Shown one piece after another: positions 1-9,659 of a stretch of 64,000 bases of DNA. Where the stretch lies: NCBI RefSeq assembly GCF_017916325.1, contig NC_090171.1:698501-762500 (forward strand), written 5' to 3'. A model generated the notes under the pieces. The model ran no database searches and had not been told where the DNA came from. It worked only from the letters and a program-made list of their open reading frames with translations. The DNA comes from Leishmania martiniquensis (lineage: Eukaryota > Euglenozoa > Kinetoplastea > Trypanosomatida > Trypanosomatidae). The first letter of the stretch is position 1. The number at the start of each line of letters is the position of its first letter. Position numbers and translations under genes: made by a program.

Positions 1-3000
1 CCATTGGCGTCCGCCGCATTGGGGGCGCTCATGGCGGCCATGAGTGTGTGTATGTTGTCTTGGACGAGCCTACGAGACATGGTGTTCTCCGCAAAGAGCT
101 CTCGCAGCCGGCGATACGACACCTCCTGGTCCGACCAGAACTTCGTAGCCAGCGCCTTGTTGGTGGACTGCTCCCGTTCGAGGGCGAGTAGGCACCGCTC
201 CGCAAAGGCGTTGTAGTCCACACGTGATGCCACCTCAGCGAAGGCCTCGACCGTGCGGCGCGGGTTGGCTCGGTGATCACAAAGCCACTGCAGCGTAGGC
301 ACGCCAGCTGTGAATATTTCGCCGGTAAGGTCCTCGAGGAAGGTCGCGCCCGAAGATGCACGGCTTGTGCCGCTACCCCGCGCCTCGCTGCCAACCTCCG
401 CAGAGTCTTCGTGCGCAGTGCGAGGGAGCCACCCAGCCGCCGCTAAAAGAGGAGACTTCCACGAGAGAGGTGACTGAACACCACGTCTGCTGCTCGGTGC
501 GGAAGCAAAGGCGGGCATCTGCGCGAAGGAATACCGAAAAATCTCCACGAGTGACTTGAGGCGATCCACAAGAGTGGCATTCGCGCTGAGGTGCGTTGAG
601 GTGTCGCCGTACTCGGCCGCGTGGAGGCGCCGCAGGAGCAGGTTGTGCAGACAGTAGATGAGCATCATCGTTATCGCGATTGGGGAATGCTCGCGCGCGT
701 CCTCTGCATTCATCGCGCGCTTTAGAAGCAGAAAGCCGCCGCCGCGCTGCCTCCGATCGATGCGACGCGCAAACGCATCCGTCAGCGCCAAGACGCTGCT
801 CAGGGCCGTGCTGGAGCGCAGTGTCATTTGGCAAAGCACTTTGAAGAGTCTTCCAAAGAGGCGGAGCATGCCGCCCCTCAGCACCACTGGACTGGCCCCC
901 CCGCTCCCTGCCCCAACGCCAACCCCAGCGACGTCACGGCCAGTGGCATCCGTGGGGCTCTTAGCACTCGTCCCTGCGGGCGCGCCAAGGACGACCGACC
1001 ACAGTAGATCCCCCGGCCTCCCACCACCGCCGTTACCTGAGCCAATGACCGAGTCGGCAACACCGATGGAGAAGCTCGTAGCGTTGCCGTTGCTGCCGAG
1101 ATGTAGCAAGGCGCTGTGACTGCACAACAGCTCAGCGCACTTCACGGCGAGTGGGAGGTGCAGCCATCGGTTGTCCGGGTTACGGAGAAGAGCGCGCCTC
1201 ACGTTGCCGTGGGGGTCGTCGACCTCCCCGGCGTAGTATACATCGCTTTTCGCGAAAGCGCCAGGCGGTTCGTCTGCCGCCCGCACCAGTGTCAGCTCCT
1301 CCCACTCCGCGTACCCAACACGACCAGGTAGATGCATGGCGAAGCCCTCTCCGCCCGACGCAATCCTGGAAGGCGTGAGCGGCGACAACATGAGCGCCGC
1401 GTTGTCCGCCATCGCCGCCTTGCGCCTCAGGGGCAAGCCGGCGTGGAAGAGAACGGTCTCCACCACGCGAAAGAAATGGCACAAATTCACGACGGCAGTG
1501 GCACTGCCGAGCCCGACGAACGGAAACGGGGCAGATGGGGGTGGCGCGCCCGGTTCGCCGCCGCTGCCAGTGCCGCATCGCCGCCTCCCAGGCCACGACG
1601 CTGCCAAGCGGCTGCGGTAGCGGTCAGCGACGCCACACAGCACCTCATGCAAGAGGCGGTGCAGCCGTTGCTCTGTCAGGTACGCCACCATCAGCTCCAG
1701 CTCGGTGGTCGCGTACGCTTCGTGCAGCAGCACTTGGTAGATGGTGTAAGAGAGGACCATGGAGGTCGTGGTGAAGGCGAGACCAGACTCAGGTGAAGGC
1801 GGCCGCTCCCCTGCGGCAGGGCCCTTGGGAACCAGCGAGGAGCTCGCGGCGGAGGGCGCCCCTGCTTTCCGGTACGCACCTGCCTCCTCCGGCGCGTAGA
1901 GTACAGGTGCAGGCAACAACTCGGACGACGACTCGAAAAGGCCCACCACTGACACGTACCAGCCGCGAACGGTGATGACACGTCGCCACGCCTGGGCGTC
2001 GCTCTTGAGCAGCACCGCCATGTCGGTTAGTACATATTCCCTGAGCTTTGCGTCGGCGCTGCGCCTCATCAGCATTAGCAACGGCAGCAGCACCGCTGGA
2101 AACCGAATCGTCTGCGACTCGTCCAGGGGCACGTACTGCGTAGGAGGGGTCAGCACGTCGAACCGCCCCACCAAGCCACAGCGCAGCGTCAGGTACACGG
2201 ACAGACTAACGGGAAACTGCTGCAGCACATCTTTCAACCACGACAGCGACACCTCTTCCACAACGTGCACGACAGTGTCCTTGCTTGACAGCAGCACCGG
2301 GTTCATCAGCTCCTGCGTGCGCTTCGAGCGGAACACCATGAAAAGAAGCTGAAGGAGGCCTTCCAGTCGCACCTCCTCCGACAGCGCGGAGGTGAGATAC
2401 GGCATCAGACTCAAAACGTAGTTCTTGCGCCCCAGCAGCTGCACCAGATACGGCGTGGTGCTCGCCACGAGAAGCCGGCGAACGCGACGCAAGAGTCGCA
2501 CCTGGATAGAAGGTACGGGGCACATTACGTGCAAGTTTCCCACCAAGTACTGCAGCGCCTCGGCATCGCCAAGGGTGACAGGCGCTAAGGTGAGTGCCTC
2601 AAAGTAAGCCACCCACTGATCCTCCAAGTCCTGCAACGAGCGCGCCGGCGGTGAAGACGAGGAGGAGGAGAGCGAGGACGACGAGGACGCCCCAGGTGCG
2701 CTGCTAGCCAACACCGAGAGGGGATGCGAAGTGGACGAAGAAGGCGAGGGCAGCCCGCGCGTCTCGGCATGCGGTGCTTGTATTTGTACCAGAGTGTCAT
2801 CCTGTGCCGCCTCTTGCGCGCTCGCCTCCTCGGCTGTCACGCGCAGCAGCTCCGCCGCGACAAACATGGATGCGCCCAGGGCGCGCAGGCAGGGCAATGC
2901 GTCAGGGTGCGCGCTCAGAAAAAAGCGCTGCGCGTTCACCCACGCTAGCTGCACCGCGCGGGGAGCGGCCAGAATGACGGCCGAAGAGAGGAACAAATTC

Positions 3001-6000
3001 GTCAAGGCGTCCTCGAAGAGCCGCGGGAAGGGGACCAGCGCCTCAAGAAGCTGCGTGAGAGCTGCTGGCACGTCCACTTCCAGCGAGGGACCCAGCAGCT
3101 GCAGTACCTGGCCAAGGAAAACAAAAAGCCCTTCCTCAGCCATCTCATTGCGGATCGCCTCTGCAGAGGCCAGTCGCAGCACCAGCCCCAGCACTCGCAG
3201 CACCGAGGTATTGATCTTGTCCCTTGCTCTGCCAACGTGGACGGCGGCTGCAGCCGTCTTGACCGCTCTGGTAGATGAAAAGGGCGACACGCGCGGCTCT
3301 CGGTGGGTAAGGGTGCCAGGCGGTGCCGCAGCAACGAAGCCCCGAGAGGAGATTGGAAGGCTTGGATTCACCAAGAGGACACAGAGGGGCATCAGCACGC
3401 TCGGTAGTGCCCCCAGAACACCCATTGAATCGACCACACTTTGCGCACGGCATACGAGGGAGCCTTCCAGAGTGAACAGCCGACTTTCTCGGCCAGAGCG
3501 ACCACGCAGCACGGCAGACAGGTTGTAGAGATGGCCGCGGTCACTCAGCCGCGTGTCGACGCAGACGACAGCCCGCTCGGCCAGCCACTGCTCGGCTTCC
3601 ACCACGCCGCCGGCGCTCTCCGACGCGTGTGTTCCTGAACGACGGCCAGGGGTAAGGGAAATCGGACGTAGCGGCGGAGTTGTGACCGACGAAGACGACG
3701 ACATCCACGCAGCAGCGTCCGCCAGGCCCGCTGTCGCTTGTAGAACCTCACGGTCGCGCTTGGGTAGCACGTACGAAAAAAAGTACGCCGTGGACACTTG
3801 ACCGTAAAAGGCGTGCGCCACACTGAGCTGCTCCACCTCGTGGCCGAGGCACCCCACGTAGAGGTAGCCACGGGACATGAGGGGGTAGGCCACCTGCGGA
3901 ATGGCTGCCGCCTCAACGCCGTTCATAAAAAGCACGATCTGGCCGCCAGGCGCTGCGGTCAAGGAATCTGCCTGTCGATGACACACGCACAAATGCGTCC
4001 ACTCACGCAGCAGCGGCGGCCCGGGCAGATAGGCACGAAGCTCCTGTTGCTGCTGATTGCGGTACTGCACAAAGAGACGTCCCGTGTTCTGCTCCGCCAT
4101 AAGCGCCAGCAACGTCGCACGGTCGGCGGTGCGGAAGGAGAAGATGCAAGCGCAGCAGTCGCGCTGGTGCCGCGCCGCACCTCTGCCATCACTCTGCCCG
4201 GACACATTCTGCAAGGTCACCTCGCCCTCCCATCGCAGGTGAAGCGCAACAGAGTAGCCTTCCAGAGGGAAGTCGGGTAGCGCTGCACGAAAGCCAACAA
4301 GACCACGGCCGCGGTGGAAGGCAACGAAGTGTTGCGGGCCGCGTAAGTTCGCGGGAGAAAGTGTCCCGCGGAGCGGCTGTTGCGCAGCCTCGCTCAGTAA
4401 TTGCAGGATAAGCGGCACAAGCGCCTGGCGGTCACGCTGGCGCCTTGAATGAATCACCAGCATTAGCAGCTGCTTCAGCTGCCGCACGTCGATGTGGAAG
4501 CGAGTCAACAAAACAAGGAGGCGGACGAGCACAGCATTGAGCCGGGAAAGCGCCACTGCATCTTTGGAAGGAGAGGGCACCTGCAGCTCTGCAGACTCTG
4601 GCAGAGACGCCACCACCGGCAGCAGCTGAGTCAGCACATCGTGCACGGGAGAGCTGGCAGCCAAGTAGAGACTAGTGTAGCAGCACTCGACAGTACGGGT
4701 GAGGGAGACCAGCAGCTTGCGCAGCGCTGCCTGCTCGGCTTCCGTCCATGAAGTCAGAAGAGTAAATCGGCGTAGCACAGCAGCCAACAGCAACGGATTC
4801 TGCAGAGACCACGTCCACGGCTCATCACGGCGGTCGGGGTGCCGCTGCTCTGCCGCATCCTGGGCGCCGCTTTGATCGTTGCCATCAAAGAACGCATCCA
4901 CGGCGTCAACCGACTCGTATGCCAGGTAGGAGCACAACCGCACCACCCCGCACGTGTCGCTTTCACTCATGGAGAGAGGAAGAGGGGGCGCCCCACTGCT
5001 GCTCGTTGTACCCCACGCGTTGGCGATACAGCTCACCAGCGCCTCTTCGTCTGTGGCGGCGCGGTAAAGAATCCCACGCTGCGACGGGTTCGCTTGTGTC
5101 ATGCCCACGAGTACTACTGCAACTAGCCGCACCATCTCGCGTGCCGAGCGAGAAGCGGCGGGAGCGTGCGTTGCTGCCCTCGCCGCCTGCGCTGGCGAGC
5201 AGTCTGGCGCCATGGATGCATCCGATGCCGAGATGAGAAAGGATACCGGGAAAGGAGGCGAAAGCGCCGCCTCCGCTGCATCCGCTTGGTGCACTGGAGG
5301 CGATGGTGACGAGGTGGCACGGTCGTCCGCCCCCTTCCACGCCTGGGCGAGTCGATGCAGGAGGAGTCCGTATATATGGAGCCCGCCCTCTTCACTCGCC
5401 TCGTACAACGCCCTCTGTAGCGTGCGAAGTGGCAGCAGCTCGCCATGAGACGCGCCAGCGTCAATACGTCGCAAGCCACCCAAGGCTCGAAACGCCGTTT
5501 CCAGTGCACTAAGCACGGTACGCAGAACAGCCTGGCGCGCCCCTTCGTCAGCAGACGTCTCGGGCACCCCACGCATCCCAGACGTGATGGCATCCGGCGT
5601 CGCAGCACCACTGACCTCGGGTGTGCGGCCGTTCACACACGCACACAACGTTCTCCAGACACCCTCGCAGAGTCTCCGGTAGTGCCGCGGCACTGTGCGC
5701 ATACCTGCTGTGGCGCTGACGCTGCTGGAGCTGTCAGAGGGCAGCGCCGTCGGCATCGATAGCTCCCTCATGTCGCCACTCATATCCACGGTAGTGCTGG
5801 AGCCGACGAGTGGTTGGGATAAGAGGGTCTCCAGCAGCCGCTGCCCATCTGAACGCAGCAAAGGATGCCATAGTAGCGGAAACAGCAGCGAAGTGGCGCA
5901 GTTGGCTGCCATGTACGCACAAGCTGCCGGGTCGTTGATGAGAGTTCGTGCTGCCCGCATCGCCAAGGCGTACGAAACAGCGCCGGCGCGTTGCATTGCG

Positions 6001-9000
6001 GCGGCGGTGCCAAGAAGATATTCCACAGCTCCAGAGCGAACAAGCGCACCACACACCGCTGTCGCCGCGGCTGGCGTAGTCCTCACGCCCGCCACCCCTC
6101 GCTCGTCAGACTCGACGCCGGCTCCGCACTCCGGCTCCGCATGGGTCGGAAAAAAGGCACCCGCGCCGGGCACCGTTGCTGCTGCAGTCAAGAGAGCGAG
6201 AAGGCAGTCGCACCAAAGGCGACGCTGACCATGGGCAAATGCGCGGCCAAACGGTGAAGCGGACGCCGAAGCTTCCCGAAAGACCCCCATCAGCGCCACC
6301 ACAGTTTCTGCTATGAGCTGCTCCTCGCCGACGGGTAGCGCTGTTTCTCCGCGACTGCTGCCGTGCGCGCGGTGGTATGATACCCCCGGGCCCGCAGACG
6401 TGCCGCCGCCCTGCACGTCGGGCGGCTGAGCGATCTCCTCACCGGCGCCTGAGCGAGGGTCACAAGCGTGCAGCTGCAAGCAGCATGAGAGAAGGTACAG
6501 GACAACATGGGAACGCTGCCGAGACGCACTGGCCCTCTCCACAGGCTCGACGCCACGACTGCACTCCAAAGAGTTGGCGGCGTCGACAGCGGCTGACGAG
6601 TCCATCGCGGTGAAGGCGGGTGCAAAGTGTTCGTCGTGAAGGAGAAGACGGAAGAGGCCGTGGTGCACCAAAGAGAGAATGAGCGGATCATCGTTGCTGC
6701 TGTCGGTGCTGATGATCTTGGAAAAGCTGCAGCGACGTGAAGACGGACTTGCAGCATTTTGTTGCAGCCTTCCAGATGCCAGGAGTGGCGGCAGCGATGC
6801 TGCTGAGAGCAGCGGTTGCGGCTGTGGCGCCTGCGCCGTCAGCGGCGGCGTGCTTGTCGCCGTAGAAGCGGGAGGGTCTGGGTACCGACGCGGTCTTACG
6901 GAGGGCGCGGCCGAATGCAACAGCGGAGGTGCGAGATCCGGCGGCTGCCGTGGCGCTGGAGGTGATGAGGGCGATGGCGGGGGCTCGCCATGGTGTCTAT
7001 TGTGCGCGTCGAGACACCAAAGTGCGTGCTTGAGAAGAAGGTTATAAAGGCAGGAGGCAACGGGAAACGCCAAAGAGCCCGTGTAGCCGACGTCACCGCT
7101 GTTGCGGCACTCCTCAGCGTCCTCTGAGTGGACGCAGCATAGCGCTGGAGACCGCGATGGTGAGGTGAACAGTTCGACTGTGGCAGCAGCGGCGGACTCG
7201 GCTGAAGCGCCTGCAGCGCTCGAAAACGTCTTCAAGAGTGTCAGCTCCAGTTGGTCGAGGGTGTCAAGTGCGCGGCCTTTGAGCACCGGCGCGGTACCGA
7301 TCAGGGGGGCAGCGCCACAGCTCGCGAGTGGCATGGGTTGCGGCGGTACGACACTGAGAGCCGAGGGAGCGGAACGCACGCGACGGCATTCAGTCAGCAA
7401 ACCAAGGTAAGCATGCAGAAACTCATCCACATAGGAGTCGTTCGAGAGCGCGGTCAATGTAAGGGTCGATTGGCACGCGAGCGCTTGGTTGAGAAGGATG
7501 GGTACGCTCTCTGCCGCCATCCCGTTCGCCGCAACGGCGCTCTCCCCGCCCTCACGGTCCCAGTGCGCCCTGTTGGCAGAGGCGATGACCTCGACGCCAC
7601 GCATCCAGTCTTCCCACGCCTCCGAGGCCTTCAACGCCATCGCCCCCTGCAGCGGCGCCTCCTCGAATCGAGAGCCGACCACCTGGAGCGACATGACGAG
7701 TCCATCAAAGAAGAAGGAGTGGTCCATGATGTCCAAAACGGTCGACGCATTCTGCTGAAAAAGCGTCGTCAGCAGCACAAGGCCGCACGAGAGCTGGCCG
7801 AGCAGACGGAGCTGCCCAGTCGGGCGCCCGAATCGCTCTAGCGAAGAAGCTCGGTTGCTGTCTCGGCTACGTGCGGGTGAGGGTTGCGGCGACGTGAAGA
7901 AACGAGCACTCTTTGTCGGGGAGCAGAAGTCTGCGGCCACGTTAGCATGTGGTGGCGCGCTGCGGCTTTGAAGGCTTGAGGACGCTGGTGGCCATGTCGT
8001 CTCCGCCGCAGCGCGCGGGCCCCACGGCTTCTGCTCACTAGCAATGAAGCGAGCCAGAAGGATGCTTAGGGCGCTGAGTACCGGGTCAGCCGCTCTCCTC
8101 ACCTGCTCTGATCGAAGCGCTGCGCCCGCAACGAAAGTGTAGCGCAGCAAGCGGGAGGTCAGCACCACAATAAGACCGAGATCGGAGTCCTCCTGCACTG
8201 GGCACCCTTCAATCAACACTGTGTGCACTTCACTGCTCGACTGCGCGTGCTCAAGAGTGCCCTTTGACGCGAATAGAAGAAGAGCCATCAAAGAACCTGC
8301 CACATCGTTGGATGCTGTAAGAGCACGTGAGGAGCCTGTGCTTGCCGTGTCACCTCCACGTCTACTGCTCGCGTCGCCCGCGGACAGGGACAGCATAGCG
8401 AGTGGAAGGCAAGAAGGCAAAACGTTGGCCTGATGAAGGAGTGCCGTGTTGCTTAGGCCAGTACATCGGCGCCCCTCTTCCTCCTCCGAGACCCCCGTAG
8501 TTGCTGGCGTAAAGCCTGCCACCGTCTCGCGGCATGCGCCAAAACGCGCGGTGGAAGCGGTGAGAAAAAGCTCCTCGATGGCCGTGGATGGAGCCGGAAT
8601 ACGATGCACCAAGTGCATCCAGTAGAGAAGAAGAGAAAGGAGGCGACACCCCTGCACCTCTACCACACCTGCAGGCACGGAGTGCAGCGTTCGCGGCTCC
8701 TCTCGCCTGTCAGCGCCTCTGGAAGACTCCTCGCCTTCTGGCATTGGTTTGGCCGCGGTAGCAGTGTCCGACGCGAGTGAGCACTCCGGCGACCCACGCG
8801 CGCGCATGAGGGAGCAGAGGCATCGCAGGGTGTGCGCGACACAAGATGTAGCTGCATCACCAAGGAGGTCGAGGTGGCTTCGCATAGTCGCCGCCTGCAG
8901 CTCCGTTTCGCAGGCGATGGCGACGAGAACGTGGCTGAGCTGCTGCAGGGATTCAACGAGACGAGCTGAGGCAATGGTGGAGCTGTCACGGCGAGCAGCG

Positions 9001-9659
9001 ATCTCTACAGAAAGCGCCGCGGAGAGCGATGCAAGACATGCTTGCCAATGACGAAGCTGTACCAGAACTAGCAGAAATGGCAGCGGGGCTTCGTTGACCT
9101 CTGCGAGGGTAACCAACCGCTTCTGGGCTGAAGAGGTCGAGCGCAAGGTCGCGCCTGCCTGCTCGCCACGCGCGAGTTCCCGCGCTACAGGAGCCCGCTG
9201 CGGTATCAACTCCAGCGCTCTTCGAGTCATCGTGGCGGTCTGGCGTGAGACTAAAGGCGCGAGTGCCTCGTACATGGCCACCTGCGCCTTCGTGTGCGCC
9301 AGCAGAGTCTCCGCCGTTGCTTCCTGCACGCTCCCCTTCGGCAAAAAAGAGGAGGTGTCCGTCGTACGTGTATTTATAGTGGCGGATGGCTGAGAAAGAT
9401 CAGATGTGGCTGAGGGATCCGTGGCCACGCTCTCAGCCGCAGGCAGATAACTGGCCAGCAGCCGGCCAAGTGGTGTGCGAGTCATGAACTCAGCATATGT
9501 GTGTCGGCGTTCTTGCAGCACCTGCTGAGCCTCTTCCTCTTCTCTCAGACGCGCACGGCGTGCCACTTCAGCCGCCAGGGCAGCGGAATCGTTACGAACG
9601 ACGACCCCATCCGCCTCACTGCGGGTCCCTCTGAGGAGATCCAACAAGAAGTGATACAT
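1..9659 (-). CDS. Giant probable BEACH-family (neurobeachin/LRBA-like) protein, C-terminus beyond left edge
   Basis: One reading frame stays open from the ATG at 9659 to the left edge, at least 3219 codons. I read nearly all of it by eye and found no in-frame stop; an in-frame TGA lies just upstream at 9666-9668, which fixes the start. The protein begins MYHFLLDLLRG and is mostly alpha-helical solenoid with low-complexity linkers (Ser-rich near residues 2300-2340). Around residues 1770-1960 (about 3780-4340) there is a concanavalin-A/LamG-like module: FPLEGYSVALHLRWEG, then a WTHLCVCH segment, LFMNG, and a closing G-x-YFFSYVL strand. A ConA-like domain embedded in a long solenoid is the layout of neurobeachin/LRBA-type proteins, which act in vesicle and receptor trafficking. 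The defining PH-BEACH-WD40 end would lie left of the window, so the family name is inference. Other LamG-solenoid giants are possible. Confidence 0.72.
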   Translation of the reverse strand, partial: MYHFLLDLLRGTRSEADGVVVRNDSAALAAEVARRARLREEEEAQQVLQERRHTYAEFMTRTPLGRLLASYLPAAESVATDPSATSDLSQPSATINTRTTDTSSFLPKGSVQEATAETLLAHTKAQVAMYEALAPLVSRQTATMTRRALELIPQRAPVARELARGEQAGATLRSTSSAQKRLVTLAEVNEAPLPFLLVLVQLRHWQACLASLSAALSVEIAARRDSSTIASARLVESLQQLSHVLVAIACETELQAATMRSHLDLLGDAATSCVAHTLRCLCSLMRARGSPECSLASDTATAAKPMPEGEESSRGADRREEPRTLHSVPAGVVEVQGCRLLSLLLYWMHLVHRIPAPSTAIEELFLTASTARFGACRETVAGFTPATTGVSEEEEGRRCTGLSNTALLHQANVLPSCLPLAMLSLSAGDASSRRGGDTASTGSSRALTASNDVAGSLMALLLFASKGTLEHAQSSSEVHTVLIEGCPVQEDSDLGLIVVLTSRLLRYTFVAGAALRSEQVRRAADPVLSALSILLARFIASEQKPWGPRAAAETTWPPASSSLQSRSAPPHANVAADFCSPTKSARFFTSPQPSPARSRDSNRASSLERFGRPTGQLRLLGQLSCGLVLLTTLFQQNASTVLDIMDHSFFFDGLVMSLQVVGSRFEEAPLQGAMALKASEAWEDWMRGVEVIASANRAHWDREGGESAVAANGMAAESVPILLNQALACQSTLTLTALSNDSYVDEFLHAYLGLLTECRRVRSAPSALSVVPPQPMPLASCGAAPLIGTAPVLKGRALDTLDQLELTLLKTFSSAAGASAESAAAATVELFTSPSRSPALCCVHSEDAEECRNSGDVGYTGSLAFPVASCLYNLLLKHALWCLDAHNRHHGEPPPSPSSPPAPRQPPDLAPPLLHSAAPSVRPRRYPDPPASTATSTPPLTAQAPQPQPLLSAASLPPLLASGRLQQNAASPSSRRCSFSKIISTDSSNDDPLILSLVHHGLFRLLLHDEHFAPAFTAMDSSAAVDAANSLECSRGVEPVERASASRQRSHVVLYLLSCCLQLHACDPRSGAGEEIAQPPDVQGGGTSAGPGVSYHRAHGSSRGETALPVGEEQLIAETVVALMGVFREASASASPFGRAFAHGQRRLWCDCLLALLTAAATVPGAGAFFPTHAEPECGAGVESDERGVAGVRTTPAAATAVCGALVRSGAVEYLLGTAAAMQRAGAVSYALAMRAARTLINDPAACAYMAANCATSLLFPLLWHPLLRSDGQRLLETLLSQPLVGSSTTVDMSGDMRELSMPTALPSDSSSSVSATAGMRTVPRHYRRLCEGVWRTLCACVNGRTPEVSGAATPDAITSGMRGVPETSADEGARQAVLRTVLSALETAFRALGGLRRIDAGASHGELLPLRTLQRALYEASEEGGLHIYGLLLHRLAQAWKGADDRATSSPSPPVHQADAAEAALSPPFPVSFLISASDASMAPDCSPAQAARAATHAPAASRSAREMVRLVAVVLVGMTQANPSQRGILYRAATDEEALVSCIANAWGTTSSSGAPPLPLSMSESDTCGVVRLCSYLAYESVDAVDAFFDGNDQSGAQDAAEQRHPDRRDEPWTWSLQNPLLLAAVLRRFTLLTSWTEAEQAALRKLLVSLTRTVECCYTSLYLAASSPVHDVLTQLLPVVASLPESAELQVPSPSKDAVALSRLNAVLVRLLVLLTRFHIDVRQLKQLLMLVIHSRRQRDRQALVPLILQLLSEAAQQPLRGTLSPANLRGPQHFVAFHRGRGLVGFRAALPDFPLEGYSVALHLRWEGEVTLQNVSGQSDGRGAARHQRDCCACIFSFRTADRATLLALMAEQNTGRLFVQYRNQQQQELRAYLPGPPLLREWTHLCVCHRQADSLTAAPGGQIVLFMNGVEAAAIPQVAYPLMSRGYLYVGCLGHEVEQLSVAHAFYGQVSTAYFFSYVLPKRDREVLQATAGLADAAAWMSSSSSVTTPPLRPISLTPGRRSGTHASESAGGVVEAEQWLAERAVVCVDTRLSDRGHLYNLSAVLRGRSGRESRLFTLEGSLVCRAQSVVDSMGVLGALPSVLMPLCVLLVNPSLPISSRGFVAAAPPGTLTHREPRVSPFSSTRAVKTAAAAVHVGRARDKINTSVLRVLGLVLRLASAEAIRNEMAEEGLFVFLGQVLQLLGPSLEVDVPAALTQLLEALVPFPRLFEDALTNLFLSSAVILAAPRAVQLAWVNAQRFFLSAHPDALPCLRALGASMFVAAELLRVTAEEASAQEAAQDDTLVQIQAPHAETRGLPSPSSSTSHPLSVLASSAPGASSSSSLSSSSSSPPARSLQDLEDQWVAYFEALTLAPVTLGDAEALQYLVGNLHVMCPVPSIQVRLLRRVRRLLVASTTPYLVQLLGRKNYVLSLMPYLTSALSEEVRLEGLLQLLFMVFRSKRTQELMNPVLLSSKDTVVHVVEEVSLSWLKDVLQQFPVSLSVYLTLRCGLVGRFDVLTPPTQYVPLDESQTIRFPAVLLPLLMLMRRSADAKLREYVLTDMAVLLKSDAQAWRRVITVRGWYVSVVGLFESSSELLPAPVLYAPEEAGAYRKAGAPSAASSSLVPKGPAAGERPPSPESGLAFTTTSMVLSYTIYQVLLHEAYATTELELMVAYLTEQRLHRLLHEVLCGVADRYRSRLAASWPGRRRCGTGSGGEPGAPPPSAPFPFVGLGSATAVVNLCHFFRVVETVLFHAGLPLRRKAAMADNAALMLSPLTPSRIASGGEGFAMHLPGRVGYAEWEELTLVRAADEPPGAFAKSDVYYAGEVDDPHGNVRRALLRNPDNRWLHLPLAVKCAELLCSHSALLHLGSNGNATSFSIGVADSVIGSGNGGGGRPGDLLWSVVLGAPAGTSAKSPTDATGRDVAGVGVGAGSGGASPVVLRGGMLRLFGRLFKVLCQMTLRSSTALSSVLALTDAFARRIDRRQRGGGFLLLKRAMNAEDAREHSPIAITMMLIYCLHNLLLRRLHAAEYGDTSTHLSANATLVDRLKSLVEIFRYSFAQMPAFASAPSSRRGVQSPLSWKSPLLAAAGWLPRTAHEDSAEVGSEARGSGTSRASSGATFLEDLTGEIFTAGVPTLQWLCDHRANPRRTVEAFAEVASRVDYNAFAERCLLALEREQSTNKALATKFWSDQEVSYRRLRELFAENTMSRRLVQDNIHTLMAAMSAPNAADAN

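Noticed and set aside
2731..3528. 265-codon plus-strand open frame
   Set aside because: It is the antisense shadow of the giant minus-strand gene, whose frame is open throughout and carries the recognisable ConA-like domain nearby.
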